A stretch of 64,000 nt of DNA from Dermacentor variabilis (Eukaryota; Arthropoda; Arachnida; Ixodida; Ixodidae), in contig NC_134569.1 of the NCBI RefSeq assembly GCF_050947875.1, positions 15,083,131 to 15,147,130 of the forward strand, in the 5' to 3' direction. Shown piece by piece: positions 9,600 through 21,500 of this stretch (the first letter of the stretch is position 1; every line of letters begins with the position of its first letter). The notes under the pieces are model-generated. The model was given only the letters and a program-made list of their open reading frames with translations, was not told the origin of the DNA and did not search any database. The translations under genes were made by a program, and so were the position numbers.

Positions 9600-12500
9600 C
9601 TACAGCAGTGCAAGAAAGGATGTGGCAGTGTTAATGGCACTAAAATTAACAAAAAAATTTTTTTTCGAAATGAACCTGCTATTATGCACTCCCTCGAGCA
9701 TGAAAGGGAGGAACACTCAAACTTCTTTGAAGAAGCCGCAATGGCAAAACATGCATGCAAGTGTCCTATGACAATAAATGTTTAATGGAAAAGGTAGTTC
9801 TTGATGCTTTTAAGTGCCATTCCCAACTATAGCTTGGCATTTCTCTATGGTTCCTGTGGCTATAATTATCTCAATTAACACCAAGGAGTGTTACCGACAT
9901 GACAATCAGTACACACAACAATAGGCACACCATGTTAACCAGGGAATGCGTGTGTTGACAGATGTGTAAGTTATGAATGTGATCAACATGCAAGGCACGC
10001 AAAAAAAGTGATCTCTTCAAATGTCAGTGACAAATTATGTACCCCCTTTTCACTGTCCTTTACATTTTGAGTAACAAGGCGCTAGGCCGAATACATTTAA
10101 AAAAAAACTTTTTTAATCAGGCAAACACTGAAAAAAGCCACCAAATGTTCCAGATACTGTGGAGCTATTACCATTCCCTCTGCTTAATATAGAGGGGTGC
10201 AATCATGCAAACAGCTCGCTTTCAACGTTTGGTGTGGCTCCAACATCACAAAGTAGGCTGCCTGTAAAATTTGCAAGAACGGGAGGGAGAGCACTAACAA
10301 ACGAGTGCAGCCCTGTTGGACTGGAATGTCAACCGGGAACGATACATTAACAGAATGTTTCCGGAGCTTAAAAAACTAAAAATTGTATAACGAAATCTCT
10401 CTTTTGCTTTTGCAACATATATTCTGTGCAGAATAAGTTATGCATGAAAGTTAAAACAATTTAATAGACTCGTTTTTCTTTAGCCACTAGGTGGTACCAC
10501 ATGTGCACATCGTCATTGGTCGTCTGCTAATGTATGTTTACACTTTGTCCGCTCTTTCATGTCGTCGCATAAGGACAATCACTTGGGCCTCTGCGCATCT
10601 CAACACCAGCCTGCTTGTCCCTTTTATGAAATAACAGCCACATCTGGTGAAAGCGGAGCTTGGCTGGGCTCAGTCCTTAGGGCAAGCACACGCGCAGAAT
10701 ACAGCAGTGGCATGAAAAAGCTGTCTTATTGCTGGCCTTGCTGTTGGTTGTGAAAATGCTGCAACTGGCCTACCACTGTTATATCAGCTTGGCCACTTCG
10801 TGTATGGCATCGCTAACCAATGACCTTCACATTGATAATGTCAGGTTGTGTTGGAGGTGGAACTTATTCCCAGAAAGACGTACAACACTTCGATCACAAT
10901 GACAGCAACTAGCATTAACATGTCATCGAATTGAACGAAAAGCACTGGAGTCTGCTCACTTATGCATTCGTGCATCATCGAATCTTCCAGGTGTGCTCCT
11001 GGCGACAAGGTTAATTCTAGAATGTAACACAATCATCTAGCAGAACTTTTTGTTGGGCTAGTTGGTGCATATTACTGAAGTACTATAGCGCCAAACAGAC
11101 AACACAAGAAGAAGAGACACGGACGAGCGCTTTCCGTGTCTCTTCTTCTTATGTCGTCTGTTTGGCGCTATAGTACTTTAACAATCATCTACTAGCACGC
11201 CTACAAATTGATACACAATGGGCCCGCCTTTCAGAAAAACTATGGTACTGCTACGTTCAAGAACTATGGGTTACTTGATAGCATGAGCACACTGTTGTGC
11301 GAAAGCAGATGTGTGATGCCGCATAGCGAACAGGAATGAAACTCGCACTGCACTGTAGAACGGCGACAACGTTAAAAAAACTTTGGATACTGTAAGCATG
11401 GCTTGCATCAAGTGACAACTACATAAGAGTGATAACAAGGTGAAAACAAACCAGCAAAAAGTAAAACTATGATGCGTTGCCTAAAGGAGTTCAAACACTT
11501 TCGGTTCTGAAAAATGGGAGAGCACAAAGGACTTCCTTCTTTGTCCCAAGGGCACTGGCTCACTGGCTGCCAAAAATACCCCCCAAGCGGTTCCAAAGTG
11601 GCAGTGGAATGCATGTTCATATACAGTTAAACCTCGATATAATGAACTTCAACATAACAAAGTATTTAATTTTTCATAACTTTTAGTTCACAGAACATGT
11701 ATTTAGAACCTCAACTTAATGAAGTGCATTTGTGTGCGATTTCAATATAACAAAATTTTGCTTCTGCCACAAAGGAATGCCGAGACAATAAATGGAAAAT
11801 TCCACAGATGCATATGATCAAATGATTGAATTACAAGCGGCTGTTTGCAAACGCACCTCTTAAATGACTCCTGGCACGACATGAGCGACCGCCAAAGTGG
11901 AGCCACATCAAGATCCATCATGATCCGCATAAAGTCCAGGTGCAATAAGATCCTATTGCGCCCTGCGCACTTTGCGATTTAGGTGCGAGTGAAAGTGTGC
12001 GAGGGTGAGAGAAGAAAGATAGTGGCTTCATAAGTGCCGCTTTCCCACACGAGCAAAGGAAAAGAGGGGACAGTGAGTTGGCGCGCGTCTCGGCCGTAGC
12101 TGCACATGGCTGTAAGCACGGCTGAGTGCAGACGCAGCCATGCACTTTGCATCTTGCATATGCAAAGAGTGGGTGTGCCAAGACTGCGTGGCATCGTGTA
12201 AGCTGTCTTCTCTCGCGTTTAGTACTGGAGGTTGCGTAATCTCGAGTTTCGGTGACCCGTTGGAGCGAGAGGCAGACGAAGCATTCGCTGCCAGCGCTTT
12301 TCATGATAGCGTCATCCCAGTGCGGGCAACGCCATCAGCCGCGGAGCGGGGTGCACACAAAAACCTGGCTGGCTTTGCTTAATTCGTTATGCCGATGGGA
12401 CAATATCAACGACATGGCATGGAACCGTATAGTTAGTCACCGACTCGACTCCCAAATTCATCAAAATGTATTATTTTCTCATTAAAATTTTGCCTACTTC

Positions 12501-15500
12501 GTTATATCGACATTTAACTGTAGAAAAATTCAGCCCGCGACGCCAGTCACCAAGGTTGGCCGAGCGACAAGCTGACCAGCAGACCATTACAAGCAGATGC
12601 CAAGTGCGTTGTCTGCTGTGAGTGAAATTAAGGGCCCTTCATTCCAAAGCAAACAGCGAAGCAAATGGCTTTGCCACCCGTTCTACTCTTAGAAGACAGT
12701 GCATTCAGTTTGAGGACTGACAGGAACGCGACGTTTGCACATACTTTGGTCCTGCCCCGCTGCAATGGTGGCTGCCGACAAAAGCACAGTGCCCTGCAAA
12801 TCACGAGAGGGCAACTGAACGCTCGGAAAAGCGAGCAGCTTGTGTGATCGTGCTCCAGAAGATTTGGCATTCACCTACGTATAAGTGAAGAAAGAAACTT
12901 GCCTGCTTTTGCTTTGCACCCATCCGCTTCAGCACTGGCAGTAAGAGGTCATCCAGCTTTTCCCGGCTCCAGCCAAGTTTCTGGTTTGCATACGTGCATC
13001 ATGTGCAGTTAAAGATATTTCTTACCAATCTGTGACTTGGAGACAATAGAGAAGTTTTGTAGTCCAAACCCATACAGATAGGTATTCTCAGCTCACCTGA
13101 CATGCGTATGTCTAGGTTATGGGTTGTGCTGGAAACCTCTGCTTCATGAAAAAGATCCTAGTTGCATCACTAACATCGATACCTATTGACACGTGTACTT
13201 ATCTTTATCGGGTGACCACGTTTCGCCGCCTAACAAAAGTAATCGCACAGCGCAGGACGCGCCTGCATGTATCCGAAGTTTCTGGAAAGTTATCGATGCT
13301 TTGACCCGGCTGTCTGTTGTCGCCGAACCTTGTGTTATCTGATTTCATCGCGTGACGCGAATTGTGTAGAACTTTGTGGAAGGCACGGGGGTCCGAACGA
13401 TTAGCCTGGAACATTCGACGATCGCCGACCGTGTTCACCGCTATCGTTGCGCTAGAAGTGTAGCCTGTTTTTGTGGGCACAGGTTCGCCCAATAAAAGTT
13501 AGTTTTGTCCTTCACAGTATTGCTACTGTGTTCTTCAACGTCACCACCACGTGACACTATTATGCTTTGTGGCTAATCTGAGGTGCCACATTCTTGGCTA
13601 TGCCTTGGGAGCTATGCAAAGGGCAAAGGCAGCTGGGCAGGATGCGGTAATGGCAGATTTGTTGAAGGATAATGGGCAGATTGTTCTAGAAAAACTGGCC
13701 ACCCTGTATACGCAATGCCTCATCACCTCGAGCATACTGGAATCTTGGAAGAACGCCAACATAATCTTAATTCATAAGAAAGGGGACGCCAAAGACTTGA
13801 AAAATTATAGACCAATCAGCTTACTTTCTGTTGCCTACAATGTATTTACTAAGGTAATTGCAAATAAAATCAGGAATACCTTAGACTTCTGTTAACCAAA
13901 GGACCAGGCAGGATTTCGTAAAGGCTACTCAACAATAGACCATATTATAACTATCAACCAGGTGATAGAGAAATGTGCGGAATACTGTATAACCAACCCT
14001 TATATATAGCTTTCATTGATTACAAGAAAGTGTTTGATTCATTCGAAACCTCAGCAGTCATGCAGGCATTACGGAACCAAGGTGTAGACGAGCCGTTCGT
14101 AAAAGTACTGAAAGATATCTACAGCGGCTCCACAGCCACCGTAGTCCTCCATAAAGAAATAAACAAAATCCCAATAAAGAAAGGCGTCAGGCAGAGAGAT
14201 ACGATCTCTCCAATGCTATTCACAGCATGTTTACAGGAGGTATTCAGAGACCTGGATTGGGAAGAATTGGGGATAAGAGTTAATGGAGAATACCTTAGTA
14301 ACTTGCGATTCGCTGATATTGCCTTGCTTAGTAACTCAGGGGACCAATTGCAATGCATGCTCATTGACCTGGAGAGGCAAAGCCGAAGGGTCGGTCTAAA
14401 AATTAATCTGCAGAAAACTAAAGTAATGTTTAACAGCCTCGGAAGAGAACAGCAGCGATATATAGCGAGGCACTGGAAGTGGTAAGGGAATACATCTACT
14501 TAGGGCAGATAGTGACCGCGGATCCGGATCATGAGACTGAAATAATCAGAAGAATGGAAATGAAAGTGGATGAAAAAACAACTTGCCGCAGGTGGGGAAC
14601 AATCCCACAACCTTCGCATGGTTGTGGGATCGTTCCCCACCTGAGGCAAGTTGTTTTTTCATCCACTTTCATTTCCATTAATTTATCGTTGCTTTATTTC
14701 ATTTATTAAGCACAAGTAATTTCCGTATGTTGTCCTAGATGCCAGTGTTTGTTGGCTTCTTATGATATGACTATATATATAGTCATATCACAAAGGCGAT
14801 GGTCGCGCAAGCTTGAAAGGATATGTTCGCAAAGCATCCAGGTCCGGCGTGCCCCAGGAAAAGGTCTCGCGTGAGTCATCTACGGTGGGCTCAAGGTATG
14901 CTTGCGCCACCCGACTGCTGGGGAAGCCAGGCTCCAGAGAGAGGCGCACCAGGTGAGATCGTGTCTTGCTGCCTGGCTGGACTTTTTCTTCCTTGGCCTT
15001 ATTAAGCCAAGCGCTGTGAGGCATGTGCAAAACAGTCAAAGGAGTGCGTGGTGATGTGCTTTACACTTTTCTATCAGGTTGTCGGGATTCGGTAATGTAT
15101 TGGTTCTTAGTTATCAGTTCTGAACTCCTAAATTGGAGCAGGATGCTTAAGCAAGAGGAAGCTTGCTTCACACGCCATGTGTAGTTGTGCAACTAGGCGG
15201 CATGTTGCCATCTATCATTTAGAGAACAATCCATTGCTCACATTGTTTTGAATGAGGCTGAACACACTAGGGAGCTCATGAAATTGCATCCATACAGGTG
15301 CGCAAATTGACATCTCTGCAACTATGTGCTAAATGTATTACAGGCTGTTATAAGACATAACATTTTCCTTCTGAATCATGGGACGTACTGTGACAAAATG
15401 TGAATGGATACAGTAAAGGCATTCTCTTGCAATAGATGTTCAGTTTAGGTTTTTGTAACAAGCACAGAAATTTTGTCTTGAGATACAAGACTAAATTAAG

Positions 15501-18500
15501 CTAATTTTTTATATTGTAACTTCCCATACAAGTACCTTTAGGTGCATTCAAGTGTTTTCTTTTCCTCCGGCAAAAAGAAAATGAGGAAGAAAAATTACCA
15601 CTAAGAGGTTAAGGAAAAGTGAGCACAAATATGTATACAGTAGGAAACACTCTTTTTCAATAAGTCCTGCAGTTCTAATCTTTTCTTTTTTTTTTTTTTT
15701 GCACCAAATCAGGGAGCATTTAGCATTGCTGCAACATGTGCTTAAATGTTAAACAATTTACCTTCCTTAAATAACAGCAGGAAGTTCTACTTTTAAGCAG
15801 CTTTGGATAGCTAGGGTGCATATTGAAAGCATAGAATGTACAAAAACCTATAGAGTGAAAGTTTTGTGTATGCCTCTGCTAAGCAAACAATTTGCACTAT
15901 GAAGCTCAGTTGGTAAATGGCATAACTCAGCTGGCATGACTATGATGTCCCGTTAATACAGTGTACTCCGGATAAATGAAACTCACCTAAACGAAAATGC
16001 AGGATAAACAGCACGAGGATACCAGCTTTGGTTGGCCACACATAGGAACAACGTTAACAAACTTCTTTTAAACTGAATGATGCTTGTCATGAACGCTGGT
16101 TAAATGGAACTGGAACCGAAACTGCACCTACTTCATCGGCTATCATACTTCATATGAATGAGGATTAGGTCGAAAAGAATTTCAAATGGTGATGCCAAAT
16201 AGCCAAGAAAATTCAATGCATTAGTCATTAGCACTGACGTGGCATCAGTGGCTGCTCTGCAGCACTCAGGTTGCCTAGTTTTCGCATTCTTCTGTGAATG
16301 ATGATGGTGTCAATCAAAAACCAAAAATTCATGAACAAATACCTTGTGCAAAAGCTGTGATAGTCCAAAAAGGGTACAATAACATCTTTTTTTCACCACA
16401 GACAAATTAAAACATTCGACACTTTTGAAATAAAACAATATTTTATCATTTATGCATCCTTCATATATTAACGAAACTTCTCAAAAGCGGAACTCTATTT
16501 TCTCTCCCTTCTAGTTCCGTTTAAGTGTAGTCAGCTGTATATATGTGTCAATAGGAAAATGAACCTCTCCATAAAGATCTTGCTGGGCTGTCTCTGGACT
16601 AAGTAAGCATTAACTTACACGACACTTGGATATTGCCTCGGCATGTGATGCAACAAAGAAAAGATGAAATTAAATGAAAGAAAAGCCATTTCTCTGCAGC
16701 AAAAGCTTGCTGCACATAAGATATCATGGCAAGAGCATTACTGCTGAACAGATAAGACAGGCACTGACTGGCTGATAAGTGCTAACGTGTGTGACATCAT
16801 ACATGAGTGAGGACAGCTGATAAAGAATTCCTAGTCAAGGAGTGACACAGCACAGAAAGATTGGAACACTGATACATGAAAAAAAAAACAGCACATACAA
16901 ATACAGTAGTAGAGTAATATAGTAGTTACATAAGCACATGAACCATAGTTACATTAGTGAAGTTACACTGGGCCTAAGTTACTGCCCACAGCAATTGCAC
17001 TTACTAGTAGAGAAAATGTAAAGTTTTTTTAACTCGATTAACAAAATAACTCGGGTTAGGTTTTTCATGTGGCAACCCGTACTTACAATAGAAAGTAATT
17101 GAGAAACCAGCATGGTTAGGATTCCCATGTAACCAGAGTAGAATAAAAAAATTAAAAACATAAATATACGATAACCCAGCATCGTTACCGTTCCCATGTA
17201 TTCAGAGTGGAAAAAAAAAAAGGAAGACTAACCGAAACTCCTCTAGGAGTGAAATGGCATCGGCTCCCTTAAACTCGCTGAGCACCTCCATGGCCGTTAC
17301 AGGGCCCACACCATTAACACCCGTAGTGTAGTCGCTGCCACACAGCAGAGCAAAGGCCACCAGCTTCTGACGGTCAAGGCCTGGCAAGAAGAGTGCCAAA
17401 ATTGAAGTGAAGTCCAGAAGTGAACAAAAACACTTGGTATGACATCAACGAAAAACACTGACAGCCGATGTACCCCTTAAAGGTGCCTGCAATATGTAGA
17501 CTCAAAACATCTGTTTTGTTGCAGGTGCAGTTTTTAAGTTTTCACCAGGGTAAACATGTTGAGTCATTTCCACTTTGGTATGTACCGTGCATTAGGTGCA
17601 CGTTAATTCACCGTAGGTGGTCAAAATTAATCTACAGTTCAACATATGGCATGTCTCACAATCAGATTTTGGTTCTGGCACATAAAGCACCCGAACTTAA
17701 TTTAAATTTGAGTCATTTGCAGCAGGTCTAGAATATTTCAGCACATGGAATTCCCATGATACTTGTCCACTCGCAATCAACTATGCTACCACGACCTGCA
17801 TGGGCTTCCGTTGTAGCATTGTACTACTTTTGAGTGGACCTTTTTTTCTTTTTCCTCCTTTGTTTTATAGAAAACTGACAGTGCGGTAATAGTATGTGCT
17901 TATGAACATGTTTCAACAAAAAATGTTACTAGCCTGTCCGTCTGGGTAACAACCGTTATTACAAATTACTTAAAAAAAAAGATTAGCCATAACTGAACTA
18001 GCTCCTGCCAAATAATTAAAGAATGGATTATTGTCACTTCCATTTTGAGCAATAATTTAATAAAAGCACCCATTTTCCAAGCAATATATATGGCTAACGA
18101 GGTAGACTGGGCCAGTAATACTAACTTATATGTTTAGACAATGGTGCTTTCAACTATTCTTCTAAAATTAGAAGGCAGTTAGTCAAGCACTTGCATTTAT
18201 TTATTCATTACTGTTCCTACTTGTGGAAAAATAAAATTCATTTGATCCTAAATGCATCTGTGGGATTTCCAAAATTTAGCTCACAATATCCTGTATGGAG
18301 GCGTGAAACCTTTGTAAATGTTACAAGGAGTACAATCTTCACTGTAACTACAGTTTTTAAAGAAGTGTTACTCATGGAAATGTCCCTCTAATAATGACCA
18401 TGAACTGCATTCTTGACCAATCACTTCCAGCTGTGTATTCTCCCTATCCTGTCTATGCACTAAACAATGACGGAACATGAAACTAGCACTGAAGAAAAAC

Positions 18501-21500
18501 ATGCACAGTGGTGCGATTGTGCAAGCACACAACCCACAACCTGCAGTACGCCATCTTTATGTGTCAACAGAGACAATGCGTATACATTGCACAAGCAAAG
18601 GCATTCACTCAGAGGCCACTGAGCTGATCTGAACTGAACTGGGAATCAGTTTCCAGACACTGACTAAAAGCCCCAGTTTCCAGATTTTCTCATTTTCTCC
18701 AGACCAGAAAATTATATGCCGAGCTACCACTAATGCATACATTACTCTTCCCAAAAAAATCGCTCATAAAATGCTTGGCCCTGTAGAGTACAATGCCTTG
18801 CAGATGCCGTTAGTGCTGTTCTTCATGCTTGCATGGTGGGCTGGTAAGTATGGACAGCTGGGCTAGTTGGTTGTGATTAGCATTATGAAACATTGTTCCA
18901 GCGCACAATTGAACACGGACGAGAAGAGAAAGACAACACGAACGCCGGACTTCAACTGAATTTTATTCATGGAAAACGGCTTTATGTACACAGGGGGAGG
19001 GTGGGGGGGCTGCTAGTGTGCAGGACCACCCAAAAATATTTCCTTGGTCTAGGCAACAGTTATCAGAAGTGTCAAACCAAAAGAAGAAAGGAATAAAAGC
19101 AAAAAGTGAGAAAAAGGTGGAAAAACCCTTTCGCTCTCTTTTTTACATCACTCAGTACAATCTTGCTCATCTCCCGCCCTACCTAGTTGATTTGACACAC
19201 TCGTTTGCCCTGAGATAATCGAGTTCATTTTTCCCGAGTACAACAGAAGGAGCACTGACACAGTAATCGTTTTCATTGTGCGAGCAACGGCGAATGTGGT
19301 CGGCTAAATGACCAGCGCCACTTAGTGAAGTAGCATTCCTACTATGCTCTAGCAATAATAATAATATTTGGGGTTTTAAGTGCCAAAACCACCTTCTGAT
19401 TATGAGGCACGCCGTAGTGGAGGACTCCGGAAATTTTGACCACCTGGGGTTCTTTAACGTGCACCTAAATCTAAGCACACGGGTGTTTTCGCATTTCGCC
19501 CTGTTGCGTTTCGCCTGCGACACGTGATTTTGCCGGCGCGACTGCGGCGGGGCGGCAGACATTTTGGCCCGATCGTCGTCGCCGCAACACTCATCGCCAG
19601 GTGTTTCCAGGCGCGTCTGCGGCGATGCGACCGCCTAGGGATCCTCCTCGCATTCCAGTTATTGGGCCCGAAACAGGCGATGCCAAAGCAGGGATCTCGT
19701 TCCAGTCATTGTGCCCGAAACAGGCGATGCCAAAGCAGGGACCATCTTCTCGTTACAGTCATTGTGTCCGACCGGCAGCGCCACGACAGGGTGCTACGAG
19801 ATCGTGCGCAGCGCCACGACAGGGTGCTACGAGATCGTGCGCAGCGCCACGACAGTGTGCGTCACCATTAGCCCATTGTACATTCACGTGCTCGTCTTTT
19901 GAGGGGTTCCTTCTTGCCCTCAACTGCGAGAGTATAAAAACAGCTGCCCCCGGACGCCAAAAGGAGGGCTCCGATTTCTTCAGTTGAGTGAAGTGCTCTC
20001 CCGTCTCTCTACTACGGTCAAACCTGACCGCCAACTCTTTGCGATGTTAAAATAAACAAGTTGTTTCGTTGTTACCAGTCGACTCATGCTTTGCCGGGAC
20101 CTTCGGATGCTTCGAGTTGTACCCCAGGCCGCCAGGCCAACGCTACCCTTGGGGCTTGCGACCCAGGTACAACCACGGGCGTCAGCGCCGAGTTCCCCAC
20201 AGATCGTACCAGCAGTCCGGATCCGAAACATCTGGTTGGCAGCGGTGAGATCGCCTACGACTTCAAACAACTGTCTGCCAGCGGTGGGATCGCGACAACG
20301 GAGGCCAGCAGCGAAGAGATGCAGTTGACGGTATGCTGAGCAGCTCAACGACGATCCGGGAGCAGTGCAACGAGCCCTGTGTGACGACTGGTTGCCTGCA
20401 GCGGAACGACTGCGCGGAATTCCTGCCTGCGAGGTTTGGTGAGTGCGGGACTTTCTTCTTCTGAGCTTTGCCAGGCTTTTGTTAGTGTCAGAAACAGAGC
20501 TGGTAATTGTGGTTGTCGTTGCTGCCGGGTTAGTTTGCGGCAAGACAATAGTAAGCAGTAGAGAAAGCAGCATTCAGAGCAGCCATGGATTTGAAGTCGT
20601 TGCGCAAACCGAAATTGTTGGAGCTTGCAAGAGAGTTGGGTCTGGATGTCTCGGACAAACTCAGAAAACCAGAACTGCTAAAGGCTATTCTTGAGTTAGA
20701 GGCTGAGGATGACGAGCTGTCGGAATGCCTTGAGACTATTGAAGAGAGGGAGACTGCAAAAGAAAAAGAAGAGCGTGAACGTAAAGAACAGAAAGAGCGA
20801 GAGCAACAAGAGCGTGACCGTCAACACGCTTTGGAAATGAAGCGTCTTGAGGTAGAGATGGAACGCGCTCGTAATGGAAGTCAGGCACACGGTGCAGGAG
20901 AACGAGTATTGTTCAAAATGACTGACCTGATGCGGCCGTTTAAGCTTGGAGAGGACATTGGTTTGTTCCTGGTTAACTTTGAGCGAACGTGCGAGAAGCA
21001 GGGGTTCTCTCGGGAAACGTGGCCACAGCGCTTGCTCACTTTGTTACCCGGCGAGGCGGCCGACGTAGTCGCTCGCTTGGATAGAGAGGAGGCAGAGGAT
21101 TTCGACAAAGTAAAATCGAGTCTGCTAAAAAAGTACCGGCTGTCTGCGGAGGCGTTCCGTCGGAAGTTTCGGGAAAATGAGAAAGGCAAAAGTGAGTCAT
21201 ATACAGAGTTTGCGTATAGGCTTATGTCGAACATGCAGGAGTGGCTCAAAGAAGAGAAAGCGTTTGGTGACCACGATAAAGTTCTGCAGTGTTTCGGGCT
21301 AGAACAGTTTTATAGTCGGTTACCGGAGAACGTGCGATACTGGGTCTTGGATAGGCCAGACGTGAGTACGGTGGCTAGAGCCGCTGAGCTAGCCGAGGAG
21401 TTTGTGACGCGTCGAGCTCGCGGAGCTAAGGACGGTCAAAAGGGTGAATTTGGCTCGAAGTTTGAGAGGCCGAAGTTCACGCCCATGAGATTAAAGGGGG

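Larger units (their letters stand above)
9600..12902 (-). other. XPG intron 11, GC-AG type
   Basis: The donor reads CAG|GCAAGT (GC at 12902-12901) and the acceptor CTGTAG, a canonical GC-AG intron: no nearby GT keeps the frame. It contains a perfect hairpin (11078-11178) and a Tigger-like TIR element (11624-12520). The rest shows no gene. Confidence 0.8.
12994..14824 (-). other. XPG intron 10, U12-type AT-AC intron
   Basis: The donor is AC|ATATCCTTTC, an exact match to the AT-AC U12 5' splice site. The acceptor end is ATCTTTAAC-TGCACATGATGCAC|GTATGC. The ATCTTTAAC branch-like element (consensus TTCCTTRAY) lies about 15 nt before the terminal AC. Splicing here restores the conserved [15 protein letters not shown] across the join. 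No GT-AG choice does this. The intron carries an LTR fragment, an RTE fragment, a 60-bp-arm hairpin and a 28-bp palindrome. Confidence 0.9.

Noticed and set aside
9511..9771. Plus frames over XPG exon 12
   Set aside because: Antisense of a recognised exon; no independent similarity.
19524..19987. Open frames of 115-128 codons within the LTRs
   Set aside because: They come from GC-rich tandem repeats, recur identically in both LTRs and match no protein.
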